Of a DNA stretch of 32,134 nucleotides, positions 16,507 to 26,383 are shown piece by piece. Numbering within the stretch: the first letter of the stretch is position 1; the number at the start of each line of letters is the position of its first letter. A program made the position numbers and the translations under genes. The notes beneath the pieces were generated by a model, which was not told the origin of the DNA, searched no databases, and saw nothing but the letters and a program-made list of their open reading frames with translations. The stretch is taken from NCBI GenBank assembly GCA_035310015.1, contig DATGEO010000032.1, positions 1 to 32,134 of the forward strand, in the 5' to 3' direction. The stretch is from DATGEO01 sp035310015. GTDB taxonomy: Bacteria > Chloroflexota > Dormibacteria > Dormibacterales > Dormibacteraceae.

Positions 16507-17394
16507 ATGGAAACCGAATACCTAGACGAAGAGCAGGTCATCGCCCTGTACAACAAGGTCCGCACCGGCAAGCGGACGTGGCCGGCCGGCATCTGGAGCT
16601 CGCCTGCCGCCCTCCAGTACGCGGTGACGGTCTTCGACTACTGGGTCCACAACGTCATGGGCTGGAAGGGCTGGCCCGACGCCCGCGGCAAGGTGACCCC
16701 CGCGCTTTTGGAGGAGCACCGGCTGGCCGACCTGGTCGAGAGCGTCTTCGTGCCCGAGTTCGGCGACGACTGGCTCGACTTCGAGGTCGTGCTCAACGAG
16801 AGCATGCGCCTGTCCGAGGACGAGGCCTGGGCGCCGGACGTCAGCGACCGCCAGGAGCGCGTCGAGGCCGCCTTCGAGCACGCGTTCGAGCAGCTGATCG
16901 GGTCGCCGAAGCAGCAGCCGAAGCTGCTGCCGACGTACCACCGCTTCCGCAATCACCTCATGCGCATGTGGAGCGCGTTCCAGGAGGCGCAGGCCGAGCA
17001 CGACAAGGCGGAGCGCGAGTCGGCCGAGCGCTTCTGGGCCCAGCTGCGGCTCGTCCGGAGCACGCGCGGCCAGGGCGCCGAGGCGTGGTCGATCGTCAAC
17101 ACCGACGACGAGCGCCGGGGCGAGGTGCTGATGGTGTGGGGCGAGCCGCATCCCTACTGCATGGTCGTGCTCGACGACGACATCGAGGACGGGGGCTGGG
17201 AGCAGGTGATCTACCGGCTGGAGCAGGAGATCCTGGTCGAAGAGCCGGGGGTCGTGAGCTACTCGGTCTGGCACAAGGGCTTTGTCGGCGAGTTCTACCG
17301 CTGCGCCGACTGCGGCGAGCTGCACAGCCAGTTCGCGGACGACGCGGGCTCGGAGCTGCGGCTCAACGACCTGGAACCGCCCGAAGAACGCTAG
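16507..17394 (+). CDS. Unrecognised protein, 295 aa
   Basis: I do not recognise a family. The protein is soluble, acidic and Trp/Glu-rich, with no signal peptide or membrane helix. Visible features are a conserved-looking N-terminal region (YNKVRTGKRTWPAGIWSS, VFDYWVHNVMGWKGWPDARGK), a helical middle with a charged stretch (EAQAEHDKAERESAERFW, about residue 160-177), a strand-rich part (EVLMVWGEPHPYCMVVLDDD) and one Cys pair with histidine (CADCGELH) near the end that could be half a metal site. The frame is open upstream to 16396 within the opposing gene; ATG 16507 is chosen because it follows the TAGACT/GGGGG region. It is transcribed alone and ends convergently with the glucoamylase gene, both stops sharing the palindrome CTAG. 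Confidence 0.7.
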   Translation: METEYLDEEQVIALYNKVRTGKRTWPAGIWSSPAALQYAVTVFDYWVHNVMGWKGWPDARGKVTPALLEEHRLADLVESVFVPEFGDDWLDFEVVLNESMRLSEDEAWAPDVSDRQERVEAAFEHAFEQLIGSPKQQPKLLPTYHRFRNHLMRMWSAFQEAQAEHDKAERESAERFWAQLRLVRSTRGQGAEAWSIVNTDDERRGEVLMVWGEPHPYCMVVLDDDIEDGGWEQVIYRLEQEILVEEPGVVSYSVWHKGFVGEFYRCADCGELHSQFADDAGSELRLNDLEPPEER

Positions 17395-19637
17395 CGGTCG
17401 ATCGTGATCGTGTAGTTCGTCCCCTCCCAGCCCGTGGCGTAGTGCGCGGTCCAGGTGAACGTCGAGCCGGGCGCGAGCTTGTCCGCCGGCACCTCCGCGA
17501 CCCACACCCCCAGCGTCGTGTCCGCGGCTTCGACGTCGCGATGGCTCGCCCACTCGTCGAACGAGTAGTGGACCGCGCCAGGTCGCGGCAGCTGGACCTT
17601 GAGCTTGCGGCCGGCGAGCAGCCGCGTGATCTGGTGCTTGTGCGACCAGACGAAGGCGGCATCGAGCGCGGTGCCCTCCGTGTAGCGCCGGCGGGCCGGC
17701 AGCACGATGTCGGGAAAGCCGCCGAGCGCGACCATCGCGAGTAGCTGCAGGTACTCGGCGTGCGCCCAGCCCAGCGGGCACGACGACCCGTTGGCGCGCC
17801 CGAACGCGAGTCCGCGCGCGGGAATGTCGGGACCGTCCCAGAGCTGCTCGGGGAGCATCAGCCCGGGCCCGGCGAAGGACTCCATCGTGCGCACGAGCTC
17901 GGCGGCCGCGAGACCCATCGAGAAGAAGTGCCGGGCGCGTTCGCCGGTGAGCACCGGCCACAGGCGCCCCACTCCGTCCCCGTTCCACGGCGAGCCGTCC
18001 TCGTGCTCGCCGTAGCGGTCGCCGGCGTAGCGCCGCCACGACGGGCCGCCGGGCAAAGTCCTCTTGAGTCGCGCGTCCACGCCCTGCAGGCTCTTGAGGA
18101 TGCGTTCGTCCTTGGGCCGGCGCAGGCCGTAGCGGACGAGCTCCAGGAACTCGGGCGCGACGGCGCCTTCGGTCGGCCGGCGGTCGGGATCGCCGGAAAG
18201 CCGGATGTACTGGCCTGAGGGGGTGCTGCACCACGATTCCACGCGGTCGTTCCAGTAGTCGGCCACCGTTCGCAGGTGCGCGGCCGCGACATGCTCGCCC
18301 GCGTCGGTTGCGAACTCCGCGGCGGCGATGAGCGCGGCGATGCACGTGGCGAGCGTGGACGGCGAGAGCCCGCCGAGATCCTCCCAGCGGTCGAGTTGCG
18401 TCAGCGGACCTTCGCGGATCAGAAACTGCGCGGCCGGCCGCACCATCGTCGGGTAGGGATCGTGGTCGAGGCAGTTGGCGATGCCGAGCCTCCACGCCAG
18501 GAGGATCGGCAGCGCCACCTCGTCGAGCTCGGTGGAAGACCAGTGCGGCGTGCCGTCGACGGACCAGTTCTGAAACCACGCGCCGTCGGGTCGCTGCCGC
18601 GACTGCAGGTGTCGAAACGCGCGCAGCGACGTTGCCGGATCGCCGGAGTCGAGGAACGCGGTCGCGATGCGGCACAGGTCGCGCGGCCAGACCATGTGGT
18701 AGACGTGGTTGCCGTCGTGATTGGTCTCGCCCCAGGGCGCGCCCGGCGACGCGATGAACGCACCGGGTCGTGACTTGTCCTCCAGGCAGCGCAGCACCGC
18801 GAGCGACGCCTTCGCGAGCACGCCGTCGTCGCCGCTGACCTTGGCCAGCGCCTGCGGAAGATCAGGCGTCGCCTGCCACGCGCGCGCGAACGCGGAGCGA
18901 ACGTGGCGGGCGCCCTTGTGCAGCGTCGCGCGAGCCAGCTCCTCGGCGTCGGCGCGCGAGTGGCCGAACCCGATCGCCATCTGGAACGAGCCCGACTTGA
19001 TGCCAAGCTCGGCGCCGACCGCGACGTTGCCCGGACCGGCGCGCTCGTAGAGGTTGGTCATGAAGCCGTCCGCGTCGTGCAGCTCGACGTGCACGTCGGA
19101 GCTGCGGTAGTAGCCGGCTGTGGCGCGGCTGAAGGGACCGACGATGCACGCCCAAACGTCCTGCTGGCGCAGCAGCAGCGCGGGCGGGTGCGTGTCCAGG
19201 ACCTCGCCGAAGTTGCCTTCGGTGCCCGGCGCGAGATGCGCCGAGGCCTGCATGTAGAGGCGGACGTCCGGCAGCTCGGGCGTGAAGGTGCCCGAGATGA
19301 TCAGCGAGTTCTCGTCGGGGTCGGAGACGAACTCTTTGGTGAGGCGGTACTCGTGGTGCGTGCTCTCGACCGTGAAGGCCGGGACTCCAGGCGCGTGCCA
19401 GGCGATGGAGTGCTGCCCGTCGCTGGCGTCGTCGACCGGCGGCGCTCCCGCCGCGGACGCGAAGAAGCGCAGCTCGTGCAGGACGATTCGGTCGAGGTAT
19501 GGAAAGAAGACCTCGCTCAGGCTGCCGTCGGCGAGGGTGTACCAGACCTTGCTTTTGGGACCCGGTGCCGCGCCGAACGCCATCTTGCGACCAGGGCCCC
19601 ACATCGGCGGCGCGCCCGGGCCGCCTGGTGCCTCCAT
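17391..19637 (-). CDS. GH15 glucoamylase / glucodextranase-like glycoside hydrolase
   Basis: A 748-residue protein with the two-domain plan of bacterial GH15 enzymes. An N-terminal beta-sandwich domain (about 1-270) begins GPGRKMAFGAAPGPKSKVWYTLADGSLSEVFFPYLDR; then comes an (alpha/alpha)6 catalytic barrel (about 285-680) with HMVWPRDLCRIATAFLDSG and WFQNWSVDGTPHWSSTELDEVALP. Candidate catalytic glutamates are E373 in TELDEV and E597 in MLPEQLWDG. A beta-rich tail follows. No signal peptide is visible, so it probably acts in the cytoplasm on alpha-glucans or trehalose-like substrates; glucoamylase, glucodextranase and trehalase activities all occur in this family. ATG 19637 is the start; CATACT lies 9 nt upstream as a possible -10. 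The 3' end overlaps the convergent unknown gene at CTAG. Confidence 0.9.
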   Translation of the reverse strand: MEAPGGPGAPPMWGPGRKMAFGAAPGPKSKVWYTLADGSLSEVFFPYLDRIVLHELRFFASAAGAPPVDDASDGQHSIAWHAPGVPAFTVESTHHEYRLTKEFVSDPDENSLIISGTFTPELPDVRLYMQASAHLAPGTEGNFGEVLDTHPPALLLRQQDVWACIVGPFSRATAGYYRSSDVHVELHDADGFMTNLYERAGPGNVAVGAELGIKSGSFQMAIGFGHSRADAEELARATLHKGARHVRSAFARAWQATPDLPQALAKVSGDDGVLAKASLAVLRCLEDKSRPGAFIASPGAPWGETNHDGNHVYHMVWPRDLCRIATAFLDSGDPATSLRAFRHLQSRQRPDGAWFQNWSVDGTPHWSSTELDEVALPILLAWRLGIANCLDHDPYPTMVRPAAQFLIREGPLTQLDRWEDLGGLSPSTLATCIAALIAAAEFATDAGEHVAAAHLRTVADYWNDRVESWCSTPSGQYIRLSGDPDRRPTEGAVAPEFLELVRYGLRRPKDERILKSLQGVDARLKRTLPGGPSWRRYAGDRYGEHEDGSPWNGDGVGRLWPVLTGERARHFFSMGLAAAELVRTMESFAGPGLMLPEQLWDGPDIPARGLAFGRANGSSCPLGWAHAEYLQLLAMVALGGFPDIVLPARRRYTEGTALDAAFVWSHKHQITRLLAGRKLKVQLPRPGAVHYSFDEWASHRDVEAADTTLGVWVAEVPADKLAPGSTFTWTAHYATGWEGTNYTITIDR

Positions 19638-19670
19638 CGGGCACTAAGTATGGAGAGAGGCCCTGACGGA

Positions 19671-19676
19671 TAGAAT
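19671..19676 (+). promoter_or_regulatory. Putative -10 of the tRNA-Ser(GCT) gene
   Basis: TAGAAT, 23 nt before the first tRNA base, so a primary transcript would carry a leader of roughly 16 nt to be removed by RNase P. No clear -35. Confidence 0.45.
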
Positions 19677-19699
19677 CGAACCACGACCCCCGATCCGCC

Positions 19700-19792
19700 G
19701 GGGAGGTGGCTGAGTGGTCGAAAGCACCCGCCTGCTAAGCGGGTAGGGGGTGTGAAACTCCCTCCGGGGTTCGAATCCCCGCCTTCCCGCCA
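19700..19792 (+). tRNA. tRNA-Ser (anticodon GCT)
   Basis: The acceptor arm GGGGAGG (19700-19706) pairs with CCTTCCC (19782-19788) with one G-U pair; the discriminator is G19789 and CCA is encoded (19790-19792). The D-arm is GGCTGAGTGGTCGAAAGC. The anticodon stem CCCGC/GCGGG encloses the loop CTGCTAA, anticodon GCT, reading AGC and AGU. There is a long variable arm, as in class II serine tRNAs. The T-arm CGGGG-TTCGAAT-CCCCG is perfect. Confidence 0.97.
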
Positions 19793-19799
19793 GAGTCCG

Positions 19800-20090
19800 T
19801 TACTTGACCAGCGTCGAGATCAGGATGGACAGCATCCACAGCGCCAGGCCGACCGCGATCAGGTTGAGCTTGCGAATTCGCCAACCAATCGCAGCGCCGA
19901 CGAACGCGATGAAGGCCAGAAGCAAGATGAGCGTGCCGATGGTCAGGCTCGAAAACCGCCCGATCAGCTCGGACAGCGACCAGAGGGCCAGGCCGATCGC
20001 GATGAGATCGGTCTTCTTGTAGCTCCAACCTGCCGCCGCCAGGACGAAGGCGATCAGGGCCAGGATTACGAGAATCGTGCTCAAGCTCAT
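19800..20090 (-). CDS. Small membrane protein with internal duplication (96 aa)
   Basis: The protein is almost entirely hydrophobic and consists of two copies of a 38-residue unit, residues 6-43 and 54-91, identical at 23 of 38 positions by eye (for example GWSYKKTDLIAIGLALWSLS versus GWRIRKLNLIAVGLALWMLS). Each unit has two short transmembrane helices with a basic turn between, so four helices in total. I know no function. It ends 7 bp from the encoded CCA of the convergent tRNA-Ser and is divergent from the methyltransferase at 20171. GACAAT lies 7 nt before its ATG and may be a weak -10. Confidence 0.7.
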   Translation of the reverse strand: MSLSTILVILALIAFVLAAAGWSYKKTDLIAIGLALWSLSELIGRFSSLTIGTLILLLAFIAFVGAAIGWRIRKLNLIAVGLALWMLSILISTLVK

Positions 20091-20131
20091 GGGCTCTTAT
20101 TGTCCACGAACGAACCGCTTTGTGGCCCTCG

Positions 20132-20148
20132 CTGGATCCACGATCCAG
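20132..20148. promoter_or_regulatory. Perfect palindrome in a divergent promoter region (possible operator)
   Basis: CTGGATC-CAC-GATCCAG, arms of 7 bp with a 3-bp centre. It lies between the divergent genes starting at 20090 and 20171 and covers the -35 position of the TAGACT promoter at 20158, as expected for a repressor or activator site. No regulator gene is adjacent. Confidence 0.45.
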
Positions 20149-20157
20149 TGGCCTGCA

Positions 20158-20163
20158 TAGACT
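20158..20163 (+). promoter_or_regulatory. -10 element, leaderless type, for the methyltransferase
   Basis: TAGACT followed by exactly 7 nt and then GTG 20171. Together with the same geometry elsewhere in the window this supports both the promoter and the choice of GTG as start. Confidence 0.6.
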
Positions 20164-20170
20164 GGTCGCC

Positions 20171-20965
20171 GTGCAGCGCAGCGACGTCTTCGATCAGGCA
20201 GAGGCTTACGAAAGATACGTCGGGCGCTGGAGCCGTCAGCTTGCGCCCGGTTTCATCCGGTGGCTGGACGTACCGATCAACGGCAGCTGGCTGGACGTCG
20301 GATGCGGCACCGGATCGCTGAGCGAAGCAATCCTCGCTACCGCCCATCCGCACAGCGTGATCGGCATCGATCCGTCTCCACCGTTCGTGGCCCACGCCAG
20401 CGAGTCGATCCGCAGCGAGCGAGCGACATTTCGCGTCGGCAGTGCCATGTCGCTGGAGTTCCCGGCCGGGACATTCGATGCGGCCGCGGCCGCCCTCGTC
20501 CTCAACTTCGTGCCCGATGCGGGCACGGCGGTGACGGAGATGCGCCGCGTGACGAAGAGCGGCGGCCGGGTTGGGGCGTATGTATGGGACTACGCCGACG
20601 GGATGCGCATGATGCGCGTTTTCTGGGATGCGGCGGCCAAGCTCGACCCCGCCGCCGCCCAGCTCGACGAAGGCCACCGCTTCCCGATCACGCGCCCCGA
20701 TGCGCTGCGCAACTGTTTCGTCGGTGCCGGCCTCGAACAGGTCGAGGTGATACCGCTCGAGGTCGAGATGGCGTTCGCCGGCTTCGACGACTACTGGCAG
20801 CCTTTCCTTGGCGGCCAGGCGCCGGCGCCCGCGTACGCGATGTCGCTGACGCCGGAACGGCGCGAGCAGCTCGCCGGCGCCATCCGCTCGCAACTCGAAC
20901 CTGGGCCGGGCGGTCCAATCCGCATGGTTTCGCGCGCCTGGGCGGTGCGAGGCACGGTGCCGTAA
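20171..20965 (+). CDS. Class I SAM-dependent methyltransferase (UbiE/Methyltransf_11 type)
   Basis: A 264-residue protein. Motif I is WLDVGCGTGSLSEAI, followed by the ribose-binding acid in VIGIDPS, a motif-II-like TFDAAAAALVLNFVPD and the motif III region VTKSGGRVGAYVWDYADG. The N-terminus VFDQAEAYERYVGRWSRQLAPGF is very typical of this group, in which small molecules are methylated; the substrate is not predictable. GTG 20171 is preferred over GTG 20120 because it lies 7 nt after a TAGACT -10 and because the longer N-terminus (WPSLDPRSSGLHRL) has no family character. It is followed by its own unit boundary: the next gene has its own TAGACT element. Confidence 0.85.
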   Translation: MQRSDVFDQAEAYERYVGRWSRQLAPGFIRWLDVPINGSWLDVGCGTGSLSEAILATAHPHSVIGIDPSPPFVAHASESIRSERATFRVGSAMSLEFPAGTFDAAAAALVLNFVPDAGTAVTEMRRVTKSGGRVGAYVWDYADGMRMMRVFWDAAAKLDPAAAQLDEGHRFPITRPDALRNCFVGAGLEQVEVIPLEVEMAFAGFDDYWQPFLGGQAPAPAYAMSLTPERREQLAGAIRSQLEPGPGGPIRMVSRAWAVRGTVP

Positions 20966-20988
20966 CGAAGGTTCTCGGGGTCGTCTTA

Positions 20989-20994
20989 TAGACT
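20989..20994 (+). promoter_or_regulatory. -10 element of the peptidase lipoprotein gene
   Basis: TAGACT, preceded by TA, 9 nt before GTG 21004. This implies an mRNA starting within a few bases of the start codon. Confidence 0.55.
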
Positions 20995-21003
20995 CGAACC
21001 TGA

Positions 21004-22482
21004 GTGTCACATCGAGCCCTGGCCGTGGCGGCCCTGTTCGCAACCGTCCTCACCGCCTGCACGCATACGTCCCAAGCGACGACGGCCACGCCGTCCCCAT
21101 CGCTTCCGACCCCCGGATCGGTCAAGTGGAGCGACTGCGGCGGCGGCTTCCAGTGCGGGTCGCTGACCGTCCCGCTCGATTACGCCAATCCCGACAAAGG
21201 CACGATCAAGCTCGCGCTCATCCGCAAGGTGGCGACCGATCCCCTGCACCGCATCGGCTCGGTGCTCACGAACCCGGGCGGCCCGGGCGCGTCCGGCATC
21301 GACTACCTGCGCTCAGCCGCCGCCGGGATGCGCAACCTCAACAAACGCTTTGACCTCATCGGCTTTGACCCCCGTGGCATCGGCCAGAGCGCGCCGGTCC
21401 GCTGCCTCACCGCCGCGCAGGAGGACGCCTTCAACGCTCTCGACCCGGTGCTGGACGACCCGCAGGAAAAGGCCGCCGCGATCCAGGCCGACCAGCAGTT
21501 CGTCGCCGGCTGCGAGGCCACGAGTGGAAAGGTTCTTCCGTACGTCGGAACGCCAAACGCGGCGCGGGACATGGACGAGATCCGCGCGGCGGTCGGCGAC
21601 GCGAAGCTCACGTACCTCGGCTTCTCCTACGGCACGTATCTGGGCGAGTGGTACGCGCACCTCTTCCCCACCCACGTGCGCGCGCTGTCCCTCGACGGCG
21701 TCATCGACCCGACGCTCTCGGCCAACGACATGCTGCTGGCGCAGGTCGTCAGCTTCGAGAAGAACCTGGAGGCGTTCATAGCCGACTGCAAGGCGCGGCC
21801 GGACTGCCAGTTCGGCCGCTCGGGCGACCCGATGGCGAAGATCCTCAGCCTGCTGCAGAGCCTCGACAGCAATCCGCTGCAGGTGGGCAACCGGCAGCTC
21901 ACGCGCGCGCTCGCGATCTACGGCATCGGCACGCCGCTCTACGACCCGGGGTCGTGGCCCTATCTCGACCAGGGCCTGACCGCGGCGGTCCAGGGCAACG
22001 GCCGGCTGCTCCTCGCCTTCTCCGACCTGTACCTCGGCCGCAACCCGGACGGCACGTACACCAACGAGACCGACGCCAACTTCGCCGTCAACTGTCTCGA
22101 TCATCCGGTGCCGACCGACATCTCGGCCTACGACCGGCTGCAGACGGAGTTCACGAACGCGTCGGCCGCCTTCGGCGCCGCCTTCCAGTACTCCAACCTG
22201 CCGTGCGCCTACTGGCCGGTGAAGCCGGCCGGTGAGCCGGCCGCGCTGACCGACGACGGCGCGCCGCCGATCCTGCTCGTCGGCGGCACCAACGATCCCG
22301 CGACGCCCTACGCGTGGGCGCAGGCGGCCAACAGGCAGATCGCGAACTCGGTCCTGCTCACGCGCCAGGGCAATGGCCATGTGTCCTACGACAAGAGTCA
22401 GTGCGCCCAGCAGGCGGAGGACGACTACCTGATCAGCCTCACCCTGCCTGCATCGGGCACGACCTGCACCGACAGCGCCTGA
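21004..22482 (+). CDS. Secreted lipoprotein, alpha/beta-hydrolase S33 peptidase (tripeptidyl aminopeptidase-like)
   Basis: A 492-residue protein with a lipoprotein signal peptide: basic start, hydrophobic ALAVAALFATVL and the lipobox LTAC with C19, followed by a Ser/Thr/Pro linker. The mature part is an alpha/beta-hydrolase with the oxyanion segment LTNPGGPGASGIDYL, nucleophile S208 in GFSYG, acid D431 in GGTNDPATPY and histidine H459 in GNGHVS, the last two in a TAP-like C-terminal domain. Relatives cleave tripeptides or short peptides, or esters, outside the cell, anchored to the membrane. The start is GTG 21004, supported by the TAGACT element. The gene is convergent with clpB; both stop codons lie in a shared hairpin. 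Confidence 0.88.
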   Translation: MSHRALAVAALFATVLTACTHTSQATTATPSPSLPTPGSVKWSDCGGGFQCGSLTVPLDYANPDKGTIKLALIRKVATDPLHRIGSVLTNPGGPGASGIDYLRSAAAGMRNLNKRFDLIGFDPRGIGQSAPVRCLTAAQEDAFNALDPVLDDPQEKAAAIQADQQFVAGCEATSGKVLPYVGTPNAARDMDEIRAAVGDAKLTYLGFSYGTYLGEWYAHLFPTHVRALSLDGVIDPTLSANDMLLAQVVSFEKNLEAFIADCKARPDCQFGRSGDPMAKILSLLQSLDSNPLQVGNRQLTRALAIYGIGTPLYDPGSWPYLDQGLTAAVQGNGRLLLAFSDLYLGRNPDGTYTNETDANFAVNCLDHPVPTDISAYDRLQTEFTNASAAFGAAFQYSNLPCAYWPVKPAGEPAALTDDGAPPILLVGGTNDPATPYAWAQAANRQIANSVLLTRQGNGHVSYDKSQCAQQAEDDYLISLTLPASGTTCTDSA

Positions 22483-22488
22483 GCGCCG

Positions 22489-22495
<7 letters not shown>
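22476..22495. terminator. Bidirectional hairpin holding both stop codons
   Basis: CGCCTGA (22476-22482) and TCAGGCG (22489-22495) form a perfect 7-bp stem with a 6-nt loop. The TGA of the plus-strand peptidase gene is the end of one arm and the TGA of the minus-strand clpB gene is the mirror position in the other. No T-tract follows on either strand, so intrinsic termination is uncertain. Confidence 0.5.
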
Positions 22496-25077
<2,582 letters not shown>

Positions 25078-25083
25078 GGCCTG

Positions 25084-25089
25084 AATCTA
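25084..25089 (-). promoter_or_regulatory. -10 element of clpB, leaderless type
   Basis: TAGATT on the minus strand, 6 nt before GTG 25077. It lies back to back with the mutM promoter: the whole divergent region is 58 bp, so the two promoters share their upstream DNA. Confidence 0.55.
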
Positions 25090-25122
25090 CCCCTCGGATT
25101 CCGGAGCCCAAACGGGCCGCCG

Positions 25123-25128
25123 TAATCT
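25123..25128 (+). promoter_or_regulatory. -10 element of mutM, leaderless type
   Basis: TAATCT followed by 7 nt and ATG 25136. No consensus -35. Confidence 0.6.
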
Positions 25129-25135
25129 TGCCGCC

Positions 25136-25963
25136 ATGCCTGAACTGCCCGAGCTGGAGGCGCTGCGGGCGCGCATGGCCCCGAGGCTGGAGGGCAAGCT
25201 CATCACGGCCGCCACCGTCAACCCCAAGAAGGCGCACATGCTCCGGTACCCGGTCGAGGAGTTCGCGCGCGAGCTGCCGGCGCGCCGGATCACCTCGCTG
25301 ACGCGCCGGGGCAAACACCTGGTGTTCGCCACCGAGCTGGGCGGCGGCGGGTCGCTTCGGTGGCTCGTGATCAACCCGATGCTGGGAGGGCGCTTCCAGA
25401 TGGTGCAAGCCGAGGCGCCCACGCCGGCGACCGAGGTTTTCACCATCCGGGTGGAAGGGCGCCTGGAGATGCGCTATCTCGACTTCCGCGACATGGGACG
25501 GATCTACTGGGTGACGGACTGCGCGCGGGAGGTGCCGGGTTGGGCCGAGCTGGGTCCGGAGGCGGACTCGGTCGGCGAGATGGGGCTGGAGGTGTTTCGC
25601 AAGCGCCTGCGCCGGTTTCGGGACGAGCTGAAGGACCTGCTGCGCAACCAGGAGTTCCTGGCCGGCGTTGGGAACGCCTACTCGGACGAGATCCTGTTCG
25701 AGGCGCGGCTGCTGCCGCTGCGGCGGCGGGCGTCGCTCCAACCGGCCGAGGAGGAAGCGCTTTTCTCGGCCATACCGATGGTGCTCGGGCGGGCGGTCGA
25801 CGCCATCCTGGCCAACCCGAACTACGACGAGTCGAAGCAGGATCGGTCGTTCATGGCGGTGCACATGAAGGGGGGCAAGACGTGCCCGCGGTGCGGGCAC
25901 CGGATCAGCCAGCTGGGGTCGAATCGGGAACCGGTGAACTTCTGCCGGGGGTGCCAGCTCTAG
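25136..25963 (+). CDS. mutM: Formamidopyrimidine-DNA glycosylase family protein (Fpg/Nei)
   Basis: A 275-residue base-excision repair enzyme that removes oxidised bases such as 8-oxoguanine and nicks the strand. Catalytic P2 and E3 open the protein (MPELPELEALRAR, which also fixes the start). The beta-hairpin lysine is K60 in TRRGKHLVF, the DNA-intercalating loop reads NPMLGGRF (Fpg proteins more often have M-S/T-G), and the helix-two-turn-helix is LKDLLRNQEFLAGVGNAYSDEILFEARLLP. A complete zinc finger closes it: C250, C253, C270, C273. The VGNAYSDEILFEA block and the MLGG loop differ from typical Fpg, so it may be an Fpg2/Nei-like paralogue with another base preference. It is transcribed from a leaderless-type promoter divergent from clpB and followed by a dispersed repeat. 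Confidence 0.88.
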   Translation: MPELPELEALRARMAPRLEGKLITAATVNPKKAHMLRYPVEEFARELPARRITSLTRRGKHLVFATELGGGGSLRWLVINPMLGGRFQMVQAEAPTPATEVFTIRVEGRLEMRYLDFRDMGRIYWVTDCAREVPGWAELGPEADSVGEMGLEVFRKRLRRFRDELKDLLRNQEFLAGVGNAYSDEILFEARLLPLRRRASLQPAEEEALFSAIPMVLGRAVDAILANPNYDESKQDRSFMAVHMKGGKTCPRCGHRISQLGSNREPVNFCRGCQL

Positions 25964-25985
25964 CGGGCCACGGCCGGCTCGTGCC

Positions 25986-26103
25986 GACCCGCGGCCGGGG
26001 CCCTCCCTCTCCCATCGCGCCGGAGTCCCTCCCCCGCTCCGAACGCACCTGGGCGCGAATTTACAAGAGGCGGGCCGGGCCTACAACCCAGGTTGTTAAG
26101 ACC
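25986..26103 (+). repeat. Dispersed repeat, copy B (after mutM)
   Basis: The left block GCCCTCCCTCTCCC (about 25999) with TCCCTCCCCC, and the right block CAACCC...TGTTAAGACC (26084-26103), stand in the same order and orientation as in copy A inside dnaE2, with a slightly longer middle. It fills most of the 155-bp gap between mutM and the convergent DUF2277 gene. The minus strand is G-run-rich (possible G-quadruplex) and carries a promoter-like pair. Confidence 0.7.
26058..26086 (-). promoter_or_regulatory. Promoter-like sequence within repeat copy B
   Basis: On the minus strand TTGTAG (26081-26086), a 17-bp spacer and TAAATT (26058-26063). It would transcribe toward the 3' end of mutM in antisense. 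The -35 uses the same repeat bases that provide the TTGACA of the HNH promoter in copy C. Functionality is unproven. Confidence 0.35.
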
Positions 26104-26118
26104 GGCCGGCCTGCAGTG

Positions 26119-26346
26119 CTACGACGCTCGCTGCGCGCGCTGCGGAAGGTTGCCGGCGATCGCGTCGAGCAGCCGGTGGGATGCCTCCGCGATCTCGTCG
26201 ACCGCGCCCTCGAAGGCCTCCTTGTGCCGCCCGGTCGGCTCTCTGAACCCGCTCACCTTGCGCACGAACTGCCGCGCCGCGGCGCGGATCTCGTCCTCGC
26301 TCGCGACCACGTCCGCACGACGCAGCGTCTTGATGCTCCTGCACAC
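26119..26346 (-). CDS. DUF2277 family protein (75 aa)
   Basis: A 75-residue protein matching the DUF2277 pattern: CRSIKTLRR at the N-terminus, DEIRAAARQFVRKVSGFREPTGRHKEAFEGAVDEIAEASHRLLDAI through the core. The family is small, helical and of unknown function, common in actinobacteria and soil bacteria. GTG 26346 is the start; it lies 7 nt after TATCCT, the leaderless geometry seen elsewhere. The conserved N-terminal Cys directly follows the start codon. The gene is convergent with mutM across repeat copy B. Confidence 0.85.
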   Translation of the reverse strand: MCRSIKTLRRADVVASEDEIRAAARQFVRKVSGFREPTGRHKEAFEGAVDEIAEASHRLLDAIAGNLPQRAQRAS

Positions 26347-26353
26347 GGCGACA

Positions 26354-26359
26354 AGGATA
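26354..26359 (-). promoter_or_regulatory. -10 element of the DUF2277 gene, leaderless type
   Basis: TATCCT on the minus strand, then 7 nt, then GTG 26346. Confidence 0.55.
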
Positions 26360-26383
26360 GGCGGCCGGAAGACGCGGCCGAAC

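Noticed and set aside
16522..18675. Long minus-strand open frame across the unknown gene and glucoamylase
   Set aside because: It spans two genes in a shifted frame, has strongly biased composition and no recognisable domain.
20989..20994. TAGACT considered as an operator shared by three genes instead of a -10
   Set aside because: Its distance to the start codon (7-11 nt) and the occurrence of other TANNNT hexamers at the same place in other genes fit a -10 element better.
25078..25135. CIRCE or HspR (HAIR) operator upstream of clpB
   Set aside because: I looked for TTAGCACTC/GAGTGCTAA and CTTGAGT/ACTCAAG pairs in the 58-bp divergent region and saw neither.
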